The position numbers and the translations under genes were made by a program. The notes beneath the pieces are model-generated. The model was not told the origin of the DNA and did not search any database. It saw nothing but the letters and a program-made list of their open reading frames with translations. A stretch of 64,000 nucleotides of DNA from Alloascoidea africana (taxonomy: Eukaryota; Ascomycota; Alloascoideomycetes; Alloascoideales; Alloascoideaceae), in assembly GCA_030581615.1 (NCBI GenBank), contig JAKTTT010000002.1, forward strand, positions 434,001 to 498,000, read 5' to 3'. Every line of letters starts with the position of its first letter. Position 1 is the stretch's first letter. This document shows positions 1 to 10,257 of this stretch, piece after piece.

Positions 1-954
1 CACCTCCGTTTTGATTCTCTCAGTTGGAGCTACTCATGTTAGCGTTACGGTTTTGGGGTCAGCAAATACTACTGCTCTGATTGGTGGCATTAGCATCTAT
101 ATTGTCACGTGAGCAGAGTAGCATTTGTACCATTTCTGGCGCACGCTCCAATCGTAGTTGTCATATCGCACAGAGCACGAGCAATGCTTGGTCAGATAGA
201 GGTCTTATAGAAGGCTGGAAGAGTAAAACTATGTTCACAGGGATTAGTTAACGCTAATCTGAGGTGTGTAAATTGCCATTCCTTGTTGGCTATTGATCAA
301 TGGTGTTCTGCCTAAGGAACGAATACTGTGATTTTGTCCCTTTCTCGAGATGGGAGAATGGAGGTTTCGGAAAGTGGGTGGAAAATATGGCTGACAACTC
401 CTGTATTTCAGAAGCAGAAGCATTCGTATAGTATCATAGCGTGCTAAGTTTGTTCCATATTATGGCCTTTGTTTTATTTCAACTGGTAAACCCTCGAAGT
501 TTCAACCATTCTGGTTATGACATATCAAGTTTGAATTTTTTTGACGTTTTTGTGTCAAGCTCGCTGGTAGTACTGACCGGGAGAGTCCTCCACCGCAAGA
601 TATGGAACTATGGAATAATTCTTACAACGACTTTCTTGAAGAAAGAAGCCAGTTTCAACTCCTGGTTCTCCCCTCTCGTCATTAAAGAGCAATTTTAAGT
701 TTTTATATTCCAGCGCTTAGACCGTCCTCAACAGCTAAACGTTGTTCTCATAATCAGGTGTATGGTTGAATATTGTTATTACCCGGCCATTTCCGAAGCT
801 ACATATTTGCTGCCATTCATTTCTGTTCAAAATTAATTCCCTATTGTTTGTTTCAAGAGTAACTACTGTTTGAGTTCTCGTTATTCTCTTTCCCAATCCT
901 CTATCAATCTACACCTCTGTTAGTTTTTAAATCCTTGTACCAAGGATCTTGCTC
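1..954. other. Left-edge intergenic region and UFO1 promoter
   Basis: No convincing gene is visible. One frame is open from base 2 to a TGA at 110-112 and encodes a hydrophobic 36-residue tail. It could be the end of a gene lying to the left, but an open stretch this short is easily random. A CACGTG hexamer lies at 106-111, and an 85-codon open frame at 441-698 has only a GTG start and no recognisable content. Confidence 0.5.
779..786. promoter_or_regulatory. Reb1-like site (TTACCCGG) upstream of UFO1
   Basis: The sequence matches the Reb1 general regulatory factor core (TTACCCGG). It lies about 170 bp upstream of the UFO1 ATG. The same octamer occurs in three other promoters of this window, which supports function. 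Binding itself is inferred. Confidence 0.5.
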
Positions 955-3231
955 ATGAATTCAGTGCCCACAACAGCGATTACATTAAAACATAATAAAC
1001 TACCTGAATCTAAGAAATACGACAGAGAATTTGTAACTGAAGAATTAACTACTCAACATGGAGACTCTTGCTCAAATTTATCAGCCTTGTGTTCTGGTTC
1101 TGCCCTGCCAGTCAATGACTCAATGGACAACGAGGAATATGAAGCTGTGGCAACTGAACCGAGCATCAACATGTTGCCCCCCGAGCTTTTGATTCAAATC
1201 TTTAGCAATCTAGACGAATACTGGATTGACCAAGCGGGCAGAGTATGCAGAAAATGGCACGACCTTGTTCATGACGAACCCATGTGGCGAAAGGTTTTCG
1301 TCCGTGATTTCGGCACAACCTCCTTTGCTAGCATTTCGAAAAGCGGTCGCTGGAGAGAAGAATATGTTTACCGGAACTTCTGCCTCAGGAACTGGCGCAA
1401 AGGACGTTCCACTTGCAGCACATTTTTTGATGGGGATGCTAAAATTGTGAATCTCGAGGCCGACTTTAAGGCAAATCGTTTGCTCACGTATTCCGAATCT
1501 GGGTCTGTCAATACTGTTGGCCCCCACACAAAGCAAAGATCTTTCCATGCCCACTCTAATCTCCATGATGCTGTTGTTGCCTCGTCAAATTTTGCTATAG
1601 TATGTGGGACAAGTGACGGAACTCTCAGGACCGTTTTGCTGTCTTCGACTCGATCTGCTTACTGGTCAAGCAGCTCCCTATTCCCGCCTCATGAAGAAAA
1701 AGTTTCGGCCCTTTGCCTTAACAGACGACAGATATACGGTGACCATAACAAAGCTTCCCTCTACAGCGGAGACAGGATAGGAAAGCTTTGTTCTTGGGAC
1801 CTCAGAAGCCACAAGAAGCTCAACGAGTGGCAGCTAAAAACAAATGACAGTTCTATTGAGAATATTGCTGCTGACTTCAAAGGGTCTATCGTGGTTAGAG
1901 ACGAGACTGGATCAATTTATTACAAGGATCCATCCAGTGACGCCTTTACTCCGGTAGTGCACAATGGACCCACTTTGGTAGGATCTGGCATGTATGACGG
2001 ACCTAAAACGTTCATCTTTGAAGTTGATTTTGCTGCAGGGTTTTGCATCGTAGGAACTGCAAATGAAGTCGTACGCTATACCATGGGAAAAGATCAAGAC
2101 GGATTGCACAAGTGGACATTGCAAACTTTGCAACTTGATTTGATATTGCATAAAACAGAGAAACAGAGGATTGTTAACGGTTCGATCGATGAAGCGTCTC
2201 TTTCAACTTATGACGATTCTCTCACTGGTGGTGGTGCCTGTCTTGCTACTGTTCAGGTTGCTTCTGGCGAAATTGTTGTCTACGATGTTCGTCAGCATAC
2301 TTCTGACAACCATTTGAAACCAGTAACCGTTATTAACAACCCCATCGAACATACAAACCTTGAGCATCACTTTACTACCCCAAATTGCGCACAATATGCA
2401 TATCTGTATATACACAGCGTTGCAAACAACTCTTTGGTTGTTATGGTTGGTTTCGAAGGTGGGCAAACGGTTGTGTATGAGTTGCTTACTGGTACAATGC
2501 TTCGAGCTTCGCGCGCTAAGATTCCTAAAAGGATTGCCAGAATGGCACTTGAATGGCGCGATGGACCTCCAGTGGATATCATAAAGTTGCACGAAGATCC
2601 GGGGATCGCCATGGCTGCTATATCTATGCGCAACATATTGCAGTATTTTTGGTATGGAAATTACAATCAAGGTGAAAAAGGCAGTTTTGGAAGAAAAAAG
2701 AATGGCATCGCAAAGAAAGGAAATGTCAGACTTAGTAAGAAGATCTCGTTGCAGAACGAAACTTTACAAGACTTGGAGGCCGTAAAGTTTGAAGATGAAC
2801 GCGCACGTGCTCGACAAGAGCTCGTCTATGAAGTTAATGGTGACGCTCTAAACGATGACGAACTTTTGGAGTATGCTTTGAGTGTCAGTCAAGATACCAA
2901 TAACAATGTGAGATCTTGCAAGGATGCAAACGAAGATGAAGAGCTTCGCAGGGCCCTGGAGTTGTCTCTCTTGGAAGATAATGCACACCCATCAGCTTCA
3001 TCTTCTTCAATGTCTACAGCTAGCACAGAAGAAGAGGATGAAGAAGAGCTAAGACAAATCCTTGAATTGTCATTGATTGAGCATTCTGCTCGAGACCTAC
3101 GAGAAAAGTCGAAGCAAACTGGTACATCTGGAGATGGAACGGCTAGTTCTCATCGTCCAGCAACAGAATCTGGGTTGTTTTATGAAGAAGAACTGGAGAT
3201 TGTACTTAGAAACTCTGTCTTGGAATATTAA
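955..3231 (+). CDS. UFO1: Ufo1-like F-box protein with ubiquitin-interacting motifs
   Basis: Predicted substrate receptor of an SCF ubiquitin ligase. In S. cerevisiae, Ufo1 delivers Ho endonuclease and other proteins for degradation. The first ATG is at 955, giving 758 residues. An F-box lies at about residues 73-115 and has the usual LPPELLIQIFSNL start. A long middle region contains WD40-like blades, for example a segment with GDRIGKLCSWDLRS. The C-terminal ~130 residues carry a series of UIM helices, each an acidic run followed by an A/L-x-x-x-S core: DDELLEYALSVS, EDEELRRALELS, EEELRQILELS and a final EEELEIVLRNS at the stop. F-box plus WD region plus UIMs is the distinctive Ufo1 order. 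S. cerevisiae Ufo1 is described with three UIMs; the fourth here is a near match. No introns. A Reb1-like site lies upstream. Confidence 0.9.
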   Translation: MNSVPTTAITLKHNKLPESKKYDREFVTEELTTQHGDSCSNLSALCSGSALPVNDSMDNEEYEAVATEPSINMLPPELLIQIFSNLDEYWIDQAGRVCRKWHDLVHDEPMWRKVFVRDFGTTSFASISKSGRWREEYVYRNFCLRNWRKGRSTCSTFFDGDAKIVNLEADFKANRLLTYSESGSVNTVGPHTKQRSFHAHSNLHDAVVASSNFAIVCGTSDGTLRTVLLSSTRSAYWSSSSLFPPHEEKVSALCLNRRQIYGDHNKASLYSGDRIGKLCSWDLRSHKKLNEWQLKTNDSSIENIAADFKGSIVVRDETGSIYYKDPSSDAFTPVVHNGPTLVGSGMYDGPKTFIFEVDFAAGFCIVGTANEVVRYTMGKDQDGLHKWTLQTLQLDLILHKTEKQRIVNGSIDEASLSTYDDSLTGGGACLATVQVASGEIVVYDVRQHTSDNHLKPVTVINNPIEHTNLEHHFTTPNCAQYAYLYIHSVANNSLVVMVGFEGGQTVVYELLTGTMLRASRAKIPKRIARMALEWRDGPPVDIIKLHEDPGIAMAAISMRNILQYFWYGNYNQGEKGSFGRKKNGIAKKGNVRLSKKISLQNETLQDLEAVKFEDERARARQELVYEVNGDALNDDELLEYALSVSQDTNNNVRSCKDANEDEELRRALELSLLEDNAHPSASSSSMSTASTEEEDEEELRQILELSLIEHSARDLREKSKQTGTSGDGTASSHRPATESGLFYEEELEIVLRNSVLEY

Positions 3232-3354
3232 ATTACCATGTCCATTTTTGTTACTTTAGTACTGCTTGAAAACTAAACATTAAAGCACTTGGATCAATAT
3301 TGATTGTCCGCCTACCTAAAAGTCTTTACAAGTTCTTCCTCTTAAAATTCTAGT

Positions 3355-3645
3355 TTACTCAATTTTTTCATATCTTAAAATGTTCGTGCTCTTAGCACCT
3401 TTACCTTTGTGATTTGAGTTGTTATCAAGTTCGTAGTGGCAATAATGAATTGTCAAACATCCCGAGTCGCTAGTTCTATGTCCTATTAATTTGACAACTC
3501 GGTGCCTTTGGACGAACTTTCCCTTTTTCTTTGATGGTATAATTTCTGCTCCTGCTCGTAAGGGAATTACTTTATATACGCGATCAAGCACAAACTGTTG
3601 GTATTGCAAATTGTTCGATGGCATAAGAGAAACACTAATCGTCAT
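3355..3645 (-). CDS. Small hypothetical protein, possible OB fold
   Basis: A 96-residue frame with an ATG start, beginning only 9 bases after the stop codon of the minus-strand gene at 3655-5291. I do not recognise it. A central stretch (RHRVVKLIG, then SGCLTIHY) alternates hydrophobic residues like the strands of a small OB fold of the kind seen in telomere proteins such as Ten1, but this is only a pattern impression. The 9-bp gap is odd for two separate promoters. The frame could be the 3' part of a differently spliced gene, a separate short gene, or chance. It is convergent with UFO1, whose stop is 123 bp away. Confidence 0.35.
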   Translation of the reverse strand: MTISVSLMPSNNLQYQQFVLDRVYKVIPLRAGAEIIPSKKKGKFVQRHRVVKLIGHRTSDSGCLTIHYCHYELDNNSNHKGKGAKSTNILRYEKIE

Positions 3646-3654
3646 ATTTTCACC

Positions 3655-5291
3655 TTAATACTTTGGTGGTATTCTGCCCCCACTATACCCTTTCTTCATC
3701 CCAATAGGCGTGCTATGTGTGTAATCCATCCTCCCTGATTGGTTTGAAACGTATGTAGGAGCATCCGGCCCGGAAGCAATTCGTTTAGAAGGCCTGTAAT
3801 TGTCATAAGATTCTGCTTCACGGGCATATCTGTGTCCCTCTCCATCTCGTTCTCTGACTCTCTTCAAGTCTCGCTCTTTGCCTGGGTATCCATACTTCCA
3901 TCCCGACCCCGAGCTTGATGGACCAGTGGGCGGAACATGTGGAGGAGGTGGAGGTCCTGGTCGAGAAAACGGTCGGCCATAACCATCATAAAACCCAGCC
4001 ACAGGCCCTGGAGGTGGATACCTGTCAGCTTCTTTCTCATAATATGGCCGTTTATACTCCATCCTTGCTGAATACGAAAGCGGTTCAGAACGTCCTGGAT
4101 AAGGTTCCTCAAAGCGTCCATTCTCTGGAATTGGTCTCCCCGTGCTATAGCCATCTCTTTCATAATAGCCTTGTGGAACGGCTCTGGACCTAATTTGAGG
4201 TTAGAGAAAATAATTGAAAAACACAAAAACGCTTGAAAATTTCAAATACCTCTTATAATCGCTGATTTCGTACCGGGAGTAATACTCATGTTTTGGTCTA
4301 CTGTTGTCAAGTGGAGCACTATAGTTTGAACTTTTATAAAGAGACGGGTGTTGGCTCTGGGGAAGGTCATCATAGTAGTTATCTCTCTTCATGGGCGAAC
4401 CTACTGAAGGAGAAGCTCCTCGGTTCATGTTTATCCTTGGTGGAGTCCGACTATGGGTCTCCTCCGGTTCAGCTTTTTCAAGCCTGTGGGGGGTCGAAAC
4501 AAGCGAGGAATCAACCATTCGCAAAACGGTTTCCGCCGCAATGCGACCCTCGTGAGGACCAAAGCTAAGATCGGCTGATTTATCAGGATCAATGGACTTC
4601 CCATGATCTTTCTTCACTTTTTTGGAGTCGTTGGTATCTTCGTCCTCAGCTGCTTCTCTTTCTCGTTTCAGGATTGAGTCTAATATAACATTTGGAACTT
4701 CGGTGTCAATCTCTATATCTCCTAGCATTAAAGGAGTACCATTTCTTTTACATTTGTTAGCGATTTTCAATCCAATGTCCATTATGTTTGGGTCCTGGTC
4801 GTTTGTTGGGACTTTTCGATTTCGTCTTATTTTAATCTCAGACCCTGGCCTTTGAACTTCAGTCTCAGCATATGTTTCTTTTAAAGGCACTTTGATCTTT
4901 ATAGCTACTCGCGGGGCTATTATTTTGATTTTGTTAGATTTTCATATGCACCAAAGACCAGTACAAAAGACTCACTAAAACTAGGCATTATTGAATCCGT
5001 CTTAAAGTCAGCGCCCCTAATTACATGTCCAGGCTTTGGTACTGGATACTCCAACGAAGTAAAGGTTTTAGGGGGGTCCAGTGTATATATTGTTTCTAAT
5101 AGCATTGGTGGTTGGGGAGTTCTGGAATAGTGGTGTTGATTGCTGCCAGTCCTATGATGCCCTTTTCCCCTAAATAGTTCAACTCGCTGTTAGTAATGGT
5201 AGACGGAATTAAATTATGAAAGGAGAGCATACCGGTATCCTTGACCATCATTCCGACTGTATTGATAGCCCGCAGGTCGTCGAAAAGACAT
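3655..5291 (-). CDS. Unknown four-exon gene, Arg/Tyr/Pro-rich protein
   Basis: I model four exons on the minus strand: 5233-5291, 4976-5169, 4250-4916 and 3655-4189, giving 484 residues. The donors are GTATGC, GTGAGT and GTATTT. The introns contain TACTAAC, TCTAAC and TCTAAC branch points 10-20 bases before AG, and all junctions keep frame. The first ATG opens a Tyr/Arg/Gly/His-rich leader (MSFRRPAGYQYSRNDG). A moderately conserved-looking central part follows (about residues 85-170, with IKIKVPLKET and KIRRNRKVP). The tail is rich in Arg, Tyr, Pro and Ser (YYERDGY, PPPGPVAGFYDGYGRP). Composition suggests a nuclear RNA- or chromatin-associated protein with disordered ends; function is unknown. 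It is divergent from CIN1 with about 100 bp between the starts. Confidence 0.7.
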
Positions 5292-5394
5292 GATTTCTTA
5301 GCCAGTCTGTTATTGAAATCTACTCAGACCAAAACAGAAACAGTTGTATACACCTTTTTTCACAACACCCGTACACTTTCTATCCTAGGTGAGC

Positions 5395-8300
5395 ATGAAG
5401 AAAGTAGAACAAGATCGCTTACAGGAAATCCATTTAACGATGAGCGATTTGGAAGACTTTAACACTAGCGGGATATCTAAATTGGCGCCCAAACTGCTGT
5501 CGAAGATATCTAAGGGTATTGAGTCCTTATTGAAATCCCCTGAGGAAGAACCAGATCGTGTCGAACTATCAACACTCTTGACATGCTTTGGTGAATTTCA
5601 AGCCTCTCCACAGCTGCTGGATTCCAAACTACGGGATTACATTGGTGATCTATCCTCCTCCTATTTCAATTACCACCAAAAGCATGTTGCACTTGTCATA
5701 TATACCATCTGTAAGGTCAGAGGTGCCAAAAAAGTTGCGCTTTGTTTTTCTAGTGATGTGTATCTTTTGGAAGGGAATTTAAAACGCTTGGAAGATCTCA
5801 CATCTGATAAGAGCGAGGGAACATGGCAAGAGAGATACGTCTTGATTCTATGGCTATCCATACTGGTGTTAGCACCTTTTAAGCTCACAACCATAGCAGC
5901 TTCTGTCCCCCAAAGGTTGTTTGATCTCGCAACCCTATATATTTCGACCCCAAGTAAGGAACGTGACGCTGCAACAATGCTACTGGCAAGACTGATTTCA
6001 AGACCGGATCTTATAAAAACACATTTGGGTCCCTTCTACAAAGAAGCAAAAGCAGAATGGAACAAATATACTGTCTTCAAAGTATGAATTGTAGAATGTT
6101 TGCAAAGGAGTGATGCTAACATTAGCTTTTATAGAAAACTGGTATTTTATCTGCAATGGCTCAGATACTCCAACAAGCAAGTCTTAATGACCTAAAAGAT
6201 CACCTCTCAACTCATTTGGATATTGTACGCCTCGAGAAATTGGCTCCTGGATCGAGGTCCGATGGTGGAAATGCAGTAATACAAAAGCTGATTGTGAAAA
6301 ACTTGGGAAGGATTTGCCTCAGCTATATACTCCTGAGTTCTGATCTCATACCAGAAGAGATAGAAGTAATAATAGGCGATTTGCTAGAGATCATCGGGAA
6401 TAAAGATACCCTTGTTCGCTATGCAGTGTCAAAGGCAATTGCTCGCATAGTAAGCTCAATATCGGACCCCGAGACGAGAGAGGACATTATATCCAGTGCT
6501 CTTGAAGAATTGGATCTCGAAAACTTTGAGTTGATTTCGGATGAAACGGATTTAGAACCGGTGGTTGCAAATTTTGACCTGGTTTCATCGGATCGATGGC
6601 ATGGCGTCATCTTGACAATTGCCGAAATGCTCAAGCGAAAACTGATTTCAACTCAATTAATACCGGGAATAGTTAAGATCATTCGCACGTCTCTAAAGTT
6701 CGAGCAGGACAGAGTCACGTACGCTGCTGGTAGTAATGTTCGAGATGCCAGCTGCTATGTTTGCTGGGCCCTGTTTCGATCTTACCGCCAATTGCCAAGC
6801 AAAGTGCTACTGCTACTTCTCCAAGATTTGACAACATTGGCATGCTTTGATCGAGAAATAAACATAAGAAGAGCATCAGCAGCTGCAGTTCAAGAAGGGA
6901 TAGGAAGACATGGCAGCTCCATATGGGTACAAGGGGAACAGGATGCTAATAGTAGCGTTACCCATGATTGGAAAACAGCCATTGCATTGGTGCAAATACT
7001 GGATCACATAAACCTTGGACAAATTAAAAAAGCATTTTTGGAAGTGTCTCTGAAAGTGGCCAGTCAGCACCTTTTTATTGATGCATTTATCGATTACTTG
7101 GTTGAAATTGGCCTAAGAAGCTGGGATCCAAAAGTGAGAAGACTAAGCGCCGAGGCACTTGGCCAGCTTGTCCAGCTCTGCTCTGACACGAAGCGAAGGG
7201 AAGTGCTAGAAGGATTGCTACAGAGAGGCTTGGGTGCCCATAGATATGAGGGTACGCTCGCTGGAGTAGGTGAAGTTCTCCAGAATTATCCAACTTCTGA
7301 AATTAGCTCTGAATCCACGCAGAAAGCAGTATCACTTCTCACGAATGTTTCCAAAACAATAAATACCACAATTGATCCCGAATTTAAAGGAGAAGAAATA
7401 ATACATCTCTTTGCCTCATTGCTGACCATCAACGACCAAATGGATCAGACTTTTCTATCTGTGGACTCAATTGAAGCGCTCTACGGTAAGATACTTCCTC
7501 TCACATCTCAATGTGGGAACTACATAATGAAAGAAATGAAATTGTTGGCATCTTCTACTAAAAACTGCCCATCAAAAACTAAGGATAAATGGATAAAACT
7601 ACTTCAATCCGGTAACACCATAGCAGCGGGCTCTTTTCCCTTTCTAGAATTTGATCTGGTAAGGCCCTACATCGCTGATGTTTTGGCTATGATGTCAAAC
7701 AAAAAGACAAACTGTGAGGCAAGAGCAGAAGCGATAAACGGCATTTCCTGGCTGCTTTCTTCAAACAAGACAATTGATTCTACCATCAGCGAACAAATAT
7801 GGGAAACACTTGTACCGCAACTGAATGATTACACGATTACCGAACAAGGTGATATAGGATCAAAGGTTAGACATGCTGTCATTGAGACAATCATTGAAAA
7901 TACGGAATTGTTCAAATCAAACTGTTCTTCCGAGTTATTCGTTGATGCGAAGAAGAAGCTGTTAAGGATTTCGTGCGAGCCTATTGATAAACTTAGACTA
8001 GTTTCTCTTCGAGCACTGGTTGACGTTGATTTTGAAATTTTCAATCATGAAACCATCCATGTCCCAAAAGACTTGTATTTTGAAGGATTGACCCCGTATT
8101 TTGCTCTGTTGATACAGATATTAGGATCTCTTCTCAAAGAAGAGCTAAGCGGAGACAAAGCGGCTAGCAGTCTTACCAGTGAATTTCTAAGAGGATACGT
8201 GTGTAGCGCTGGTGCTGTTCATGCTAGCGAACGGACAATTACGGCATCATCAAACGAGCTTTTTAAATTCCTTAGTGCAGAGGCAAGCGAAGCTGAACAA

Positions 8301-8882
8301 CTTTTGATACTGGATAAACTGTTGAATCTACTAGTAGATCCAGTTGGTGACGGCTCTACCAAGAACCCATCGGCCACTCCTCCTCCCAAGTCTAAGCCAG
8401 TTACCCCAAGAGTTAGATCTAAACCACAGAAAAGAGCACTGACAAAGTTTATTCAGTTTGAAGATCGGCCATCAAAGATAACAAACTGCTGTATGAATTG
8501 CTGGGCGAACATGCTTGAGTCGGGAATTTTGATCCCTGAATCATTCAACGCTCGAATTCTCTTTGTGCGGATGTACAATCTTCATCTAAATACAAACTCC
8601 CAGGTACGGGTTTCCACCGCTATCAGAGTATTTAGCTGGTGTGCTAGGGAAAGGAACATGAAAGAAGCAAGACAACGGCTGGTCAAAATTCTCACAGCAA
8701 ACCCAGGCGCTAGGTTTCGGGTCTTGGCATCGGAGGCATTGTTTGAAATCTTGTCGGAAGAGCTTAATGAATGTGAGGATGATACCGAATTGATGAAGAA
8801 AGAAGAAACCCTGGAGCTTATTCAGTCAACCGACTGGACCAAGCCCACATCTGAATTGAACAGTCTAGCCGAGCGTATCTAA
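5395..8882 (+). CDS. CIN1: Tubulin-folding cofactor D (Cin1)
   Basis: Two exons, 5395-6081 and 6135-8882, encode about 1,144 residues. Cofactor D homologues are about 1,000-1,200 residues. The 53-bp intron has donor GTATGA, branch GATGCTAAC and acceptor ATAG, and joins the reading frames exactly (TTC AAA | AAA ACT). Cin1 handles beta-tubulin during alpha/beta dimer assembly and is needed for microtubule stability. The protein is built of helical HEAT/ARM-type repeats, and the segment around SYVCWALFRSY followed by a region with IRRASAAAVQEGIGRHG matches the cofactor D signature (RRAAASAFQENVGRQG type). The first ATG is at 5395; another at 5440 (MSDLEDF) is also possible and would remove 15 residues. 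It ends 124 bp from the convergent NDUFAF5-like gene. Confidence 0.9.
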
Positions 8883-9006
8883 AGGCTATGATGGAACACA
8901 TGTTTAATAGAGCAAATCTTTGCTTTGGGGTAGATTAGGCTCGTATGCTAGTTTTGCTATATACAAAGCGGGGCGGCGGAGAACGGAAAAGAGAATTAAA
9001 CAGCAT

Positions 9007-10107
9007 CTAGTTTTTGTTAACGTCATTCAAAATGCTTTTCAAACTAATTTCGCCTGACCCTCTTTCTAGTGGCTTTGGCTGGGAAGGGCTCTGTTTCCAC
9101 CCAATCATAAATATAACACGATAAGTGGCAGGAATGATCTGACCGCCATCTTCTCCGTGCATCGAGCGATAAATTGGATCAGCAGCCAGTAGCACATCTC
9201 TGGGGATTGTGCTCTGTCGCGCCACAACAGCATTCCCTTCGCCCATGCTCTTCAAGTCCTCCATTAACTCGAGGATTCCAGGGTATGCCACCACGATATC
9301 TTCCACGTCCACCGTCAACAAGTTAAACTTGGCTTTGCTTAACAAAGAACCAACGTCATTGATATCTGCCAGGGGTGACAATCTTGGCGAGATGCCTCCA
9401 CGGCGTTCCATTTCTGCTAACTGGAGAGAAGTTCGCAGCTCAAAAAGAGTGTCTCCTCCAAACATGGACCCCATAAACAGCCCATCTGGTTTTAGAATAT
9501 TGTTTATCCGAGACAAAACAGCGGGGAGATCATTGATCCAATGCAGACTCAGGTTCGAAATCACGGCGTCAAATGAGTTTGAAGCAAGATTTGGATCATT
9601 GAGGGCTTCTTCGTCTCCCACCAGTCTCTGGAGCGATAACTCTGAGTTGAATGGGAACTGCTTGGGATCAGAATCCCTATACAACATCTCTTTACAACTA
9701 TCAAGCATGATAATGTCCCTCAGATTTGCTTTTACCATATCCTGATCTCTTTTAAAGCTGTATTCGATACCAGCTTCTGGTCCTTCTTTAATGCCTATCT
9801 CTGCTTCATGCTGTTGTTGCTGAAGGTATTCTGTACAAAGCACTTTTTCAAAATTGCCGGCGTTGCAACCAAGATCCAAAACCCTATCAAACCGTCGTTT
9901 TATGAATGCCAATCTTTCAATCGTCTTCTTTGCTATTTCATCCCGTAGATACTCCACCGTTCGTGAAGACTCGACATTTCGTGCTGCTCTTGTCCGCTGT
10001 TGAAGCTTTGACGCTCTGTCAAACACAGTAAACGGAGTGGTTGAGTAATGCTGTTTGCGAATAGCACCTTTAGCTAGACGGCATCCTGTTAGAGCATTGC
10101 CAATCAT
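9007..10107 (-). CDS. NDUFAF5-like methyltransferase, complex I assembly factor
   Basis: A 366-residue protein with a basic, hydroxylated N-terminus (MIGNALTGCRLAKGAIRKQHYS) typical of a mitochondrial presequence. The class I SAM-binding motif is VLDLGCNAGNFEKVL (about residues 76-90). The later blocks SNLSLHWINDLP, LKPDGLFMGSMFGGDTLFELR and the SPRLSPLADINDVGSLL region are characteristic of NDUFAF5. NDUFAF5 acts in the mitochondrial matrix early in assembly of NADH:ubiquinone oxidoreductase, where it hydroxylates an arginine of the NDUFS7 subunit. Its presence is good evidence that this yeast keeps complex I. Single exon, ATG at 10107. It is divergent from the mitochondrial PPR-like gene, with about 150 bp between the preferred starts. 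Confidence 0.9.
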   Translation of the reverse strand: MIGNALTGCRLAKGAIRKQHYSTTPFTVFDRASKLQQRTRAARNVESSRTVEYLRDEIAKKTIERLAFIKRRFDRVLDLGCNAGNFEKVLCTEYLQQQQHEAEIGIKEGPEAGIEYSFKRDQDMVKANLRDIIMLDSCKEMLYRDSDPKQFPFNSELSLQRLVGDEEALNDPNLASNSFDAVISNLSLHWINDLPAVLSRINNILKPDGLFMGSMFGGDTLFELRTSLQLAEMERRGGISPRLSPLADINDVGSLLSKAKFNLLTVDVEDIVVAYPGILELMEDLKSMGEGNAVVARQSTIPRDVLLAADPIYRSMHGEDGGQIIPATYRVIFMIGWKQSPSQPKPLERGSGEISLKSILNDVNKN

Positions 10108-10257
10108 CGTTTATCCTGACTAGCTTTTCAATCGAATGAAAAATAGCCCGGAATCATGAAGAAAACGACTTCTGTAGCAGGGTGTATGGAGGATGGATCT
10201 GGCTTTGCAACCTCGTTCAAGGACGAGAGAGTTTTCCAACAATCAACCTTCATCGCT

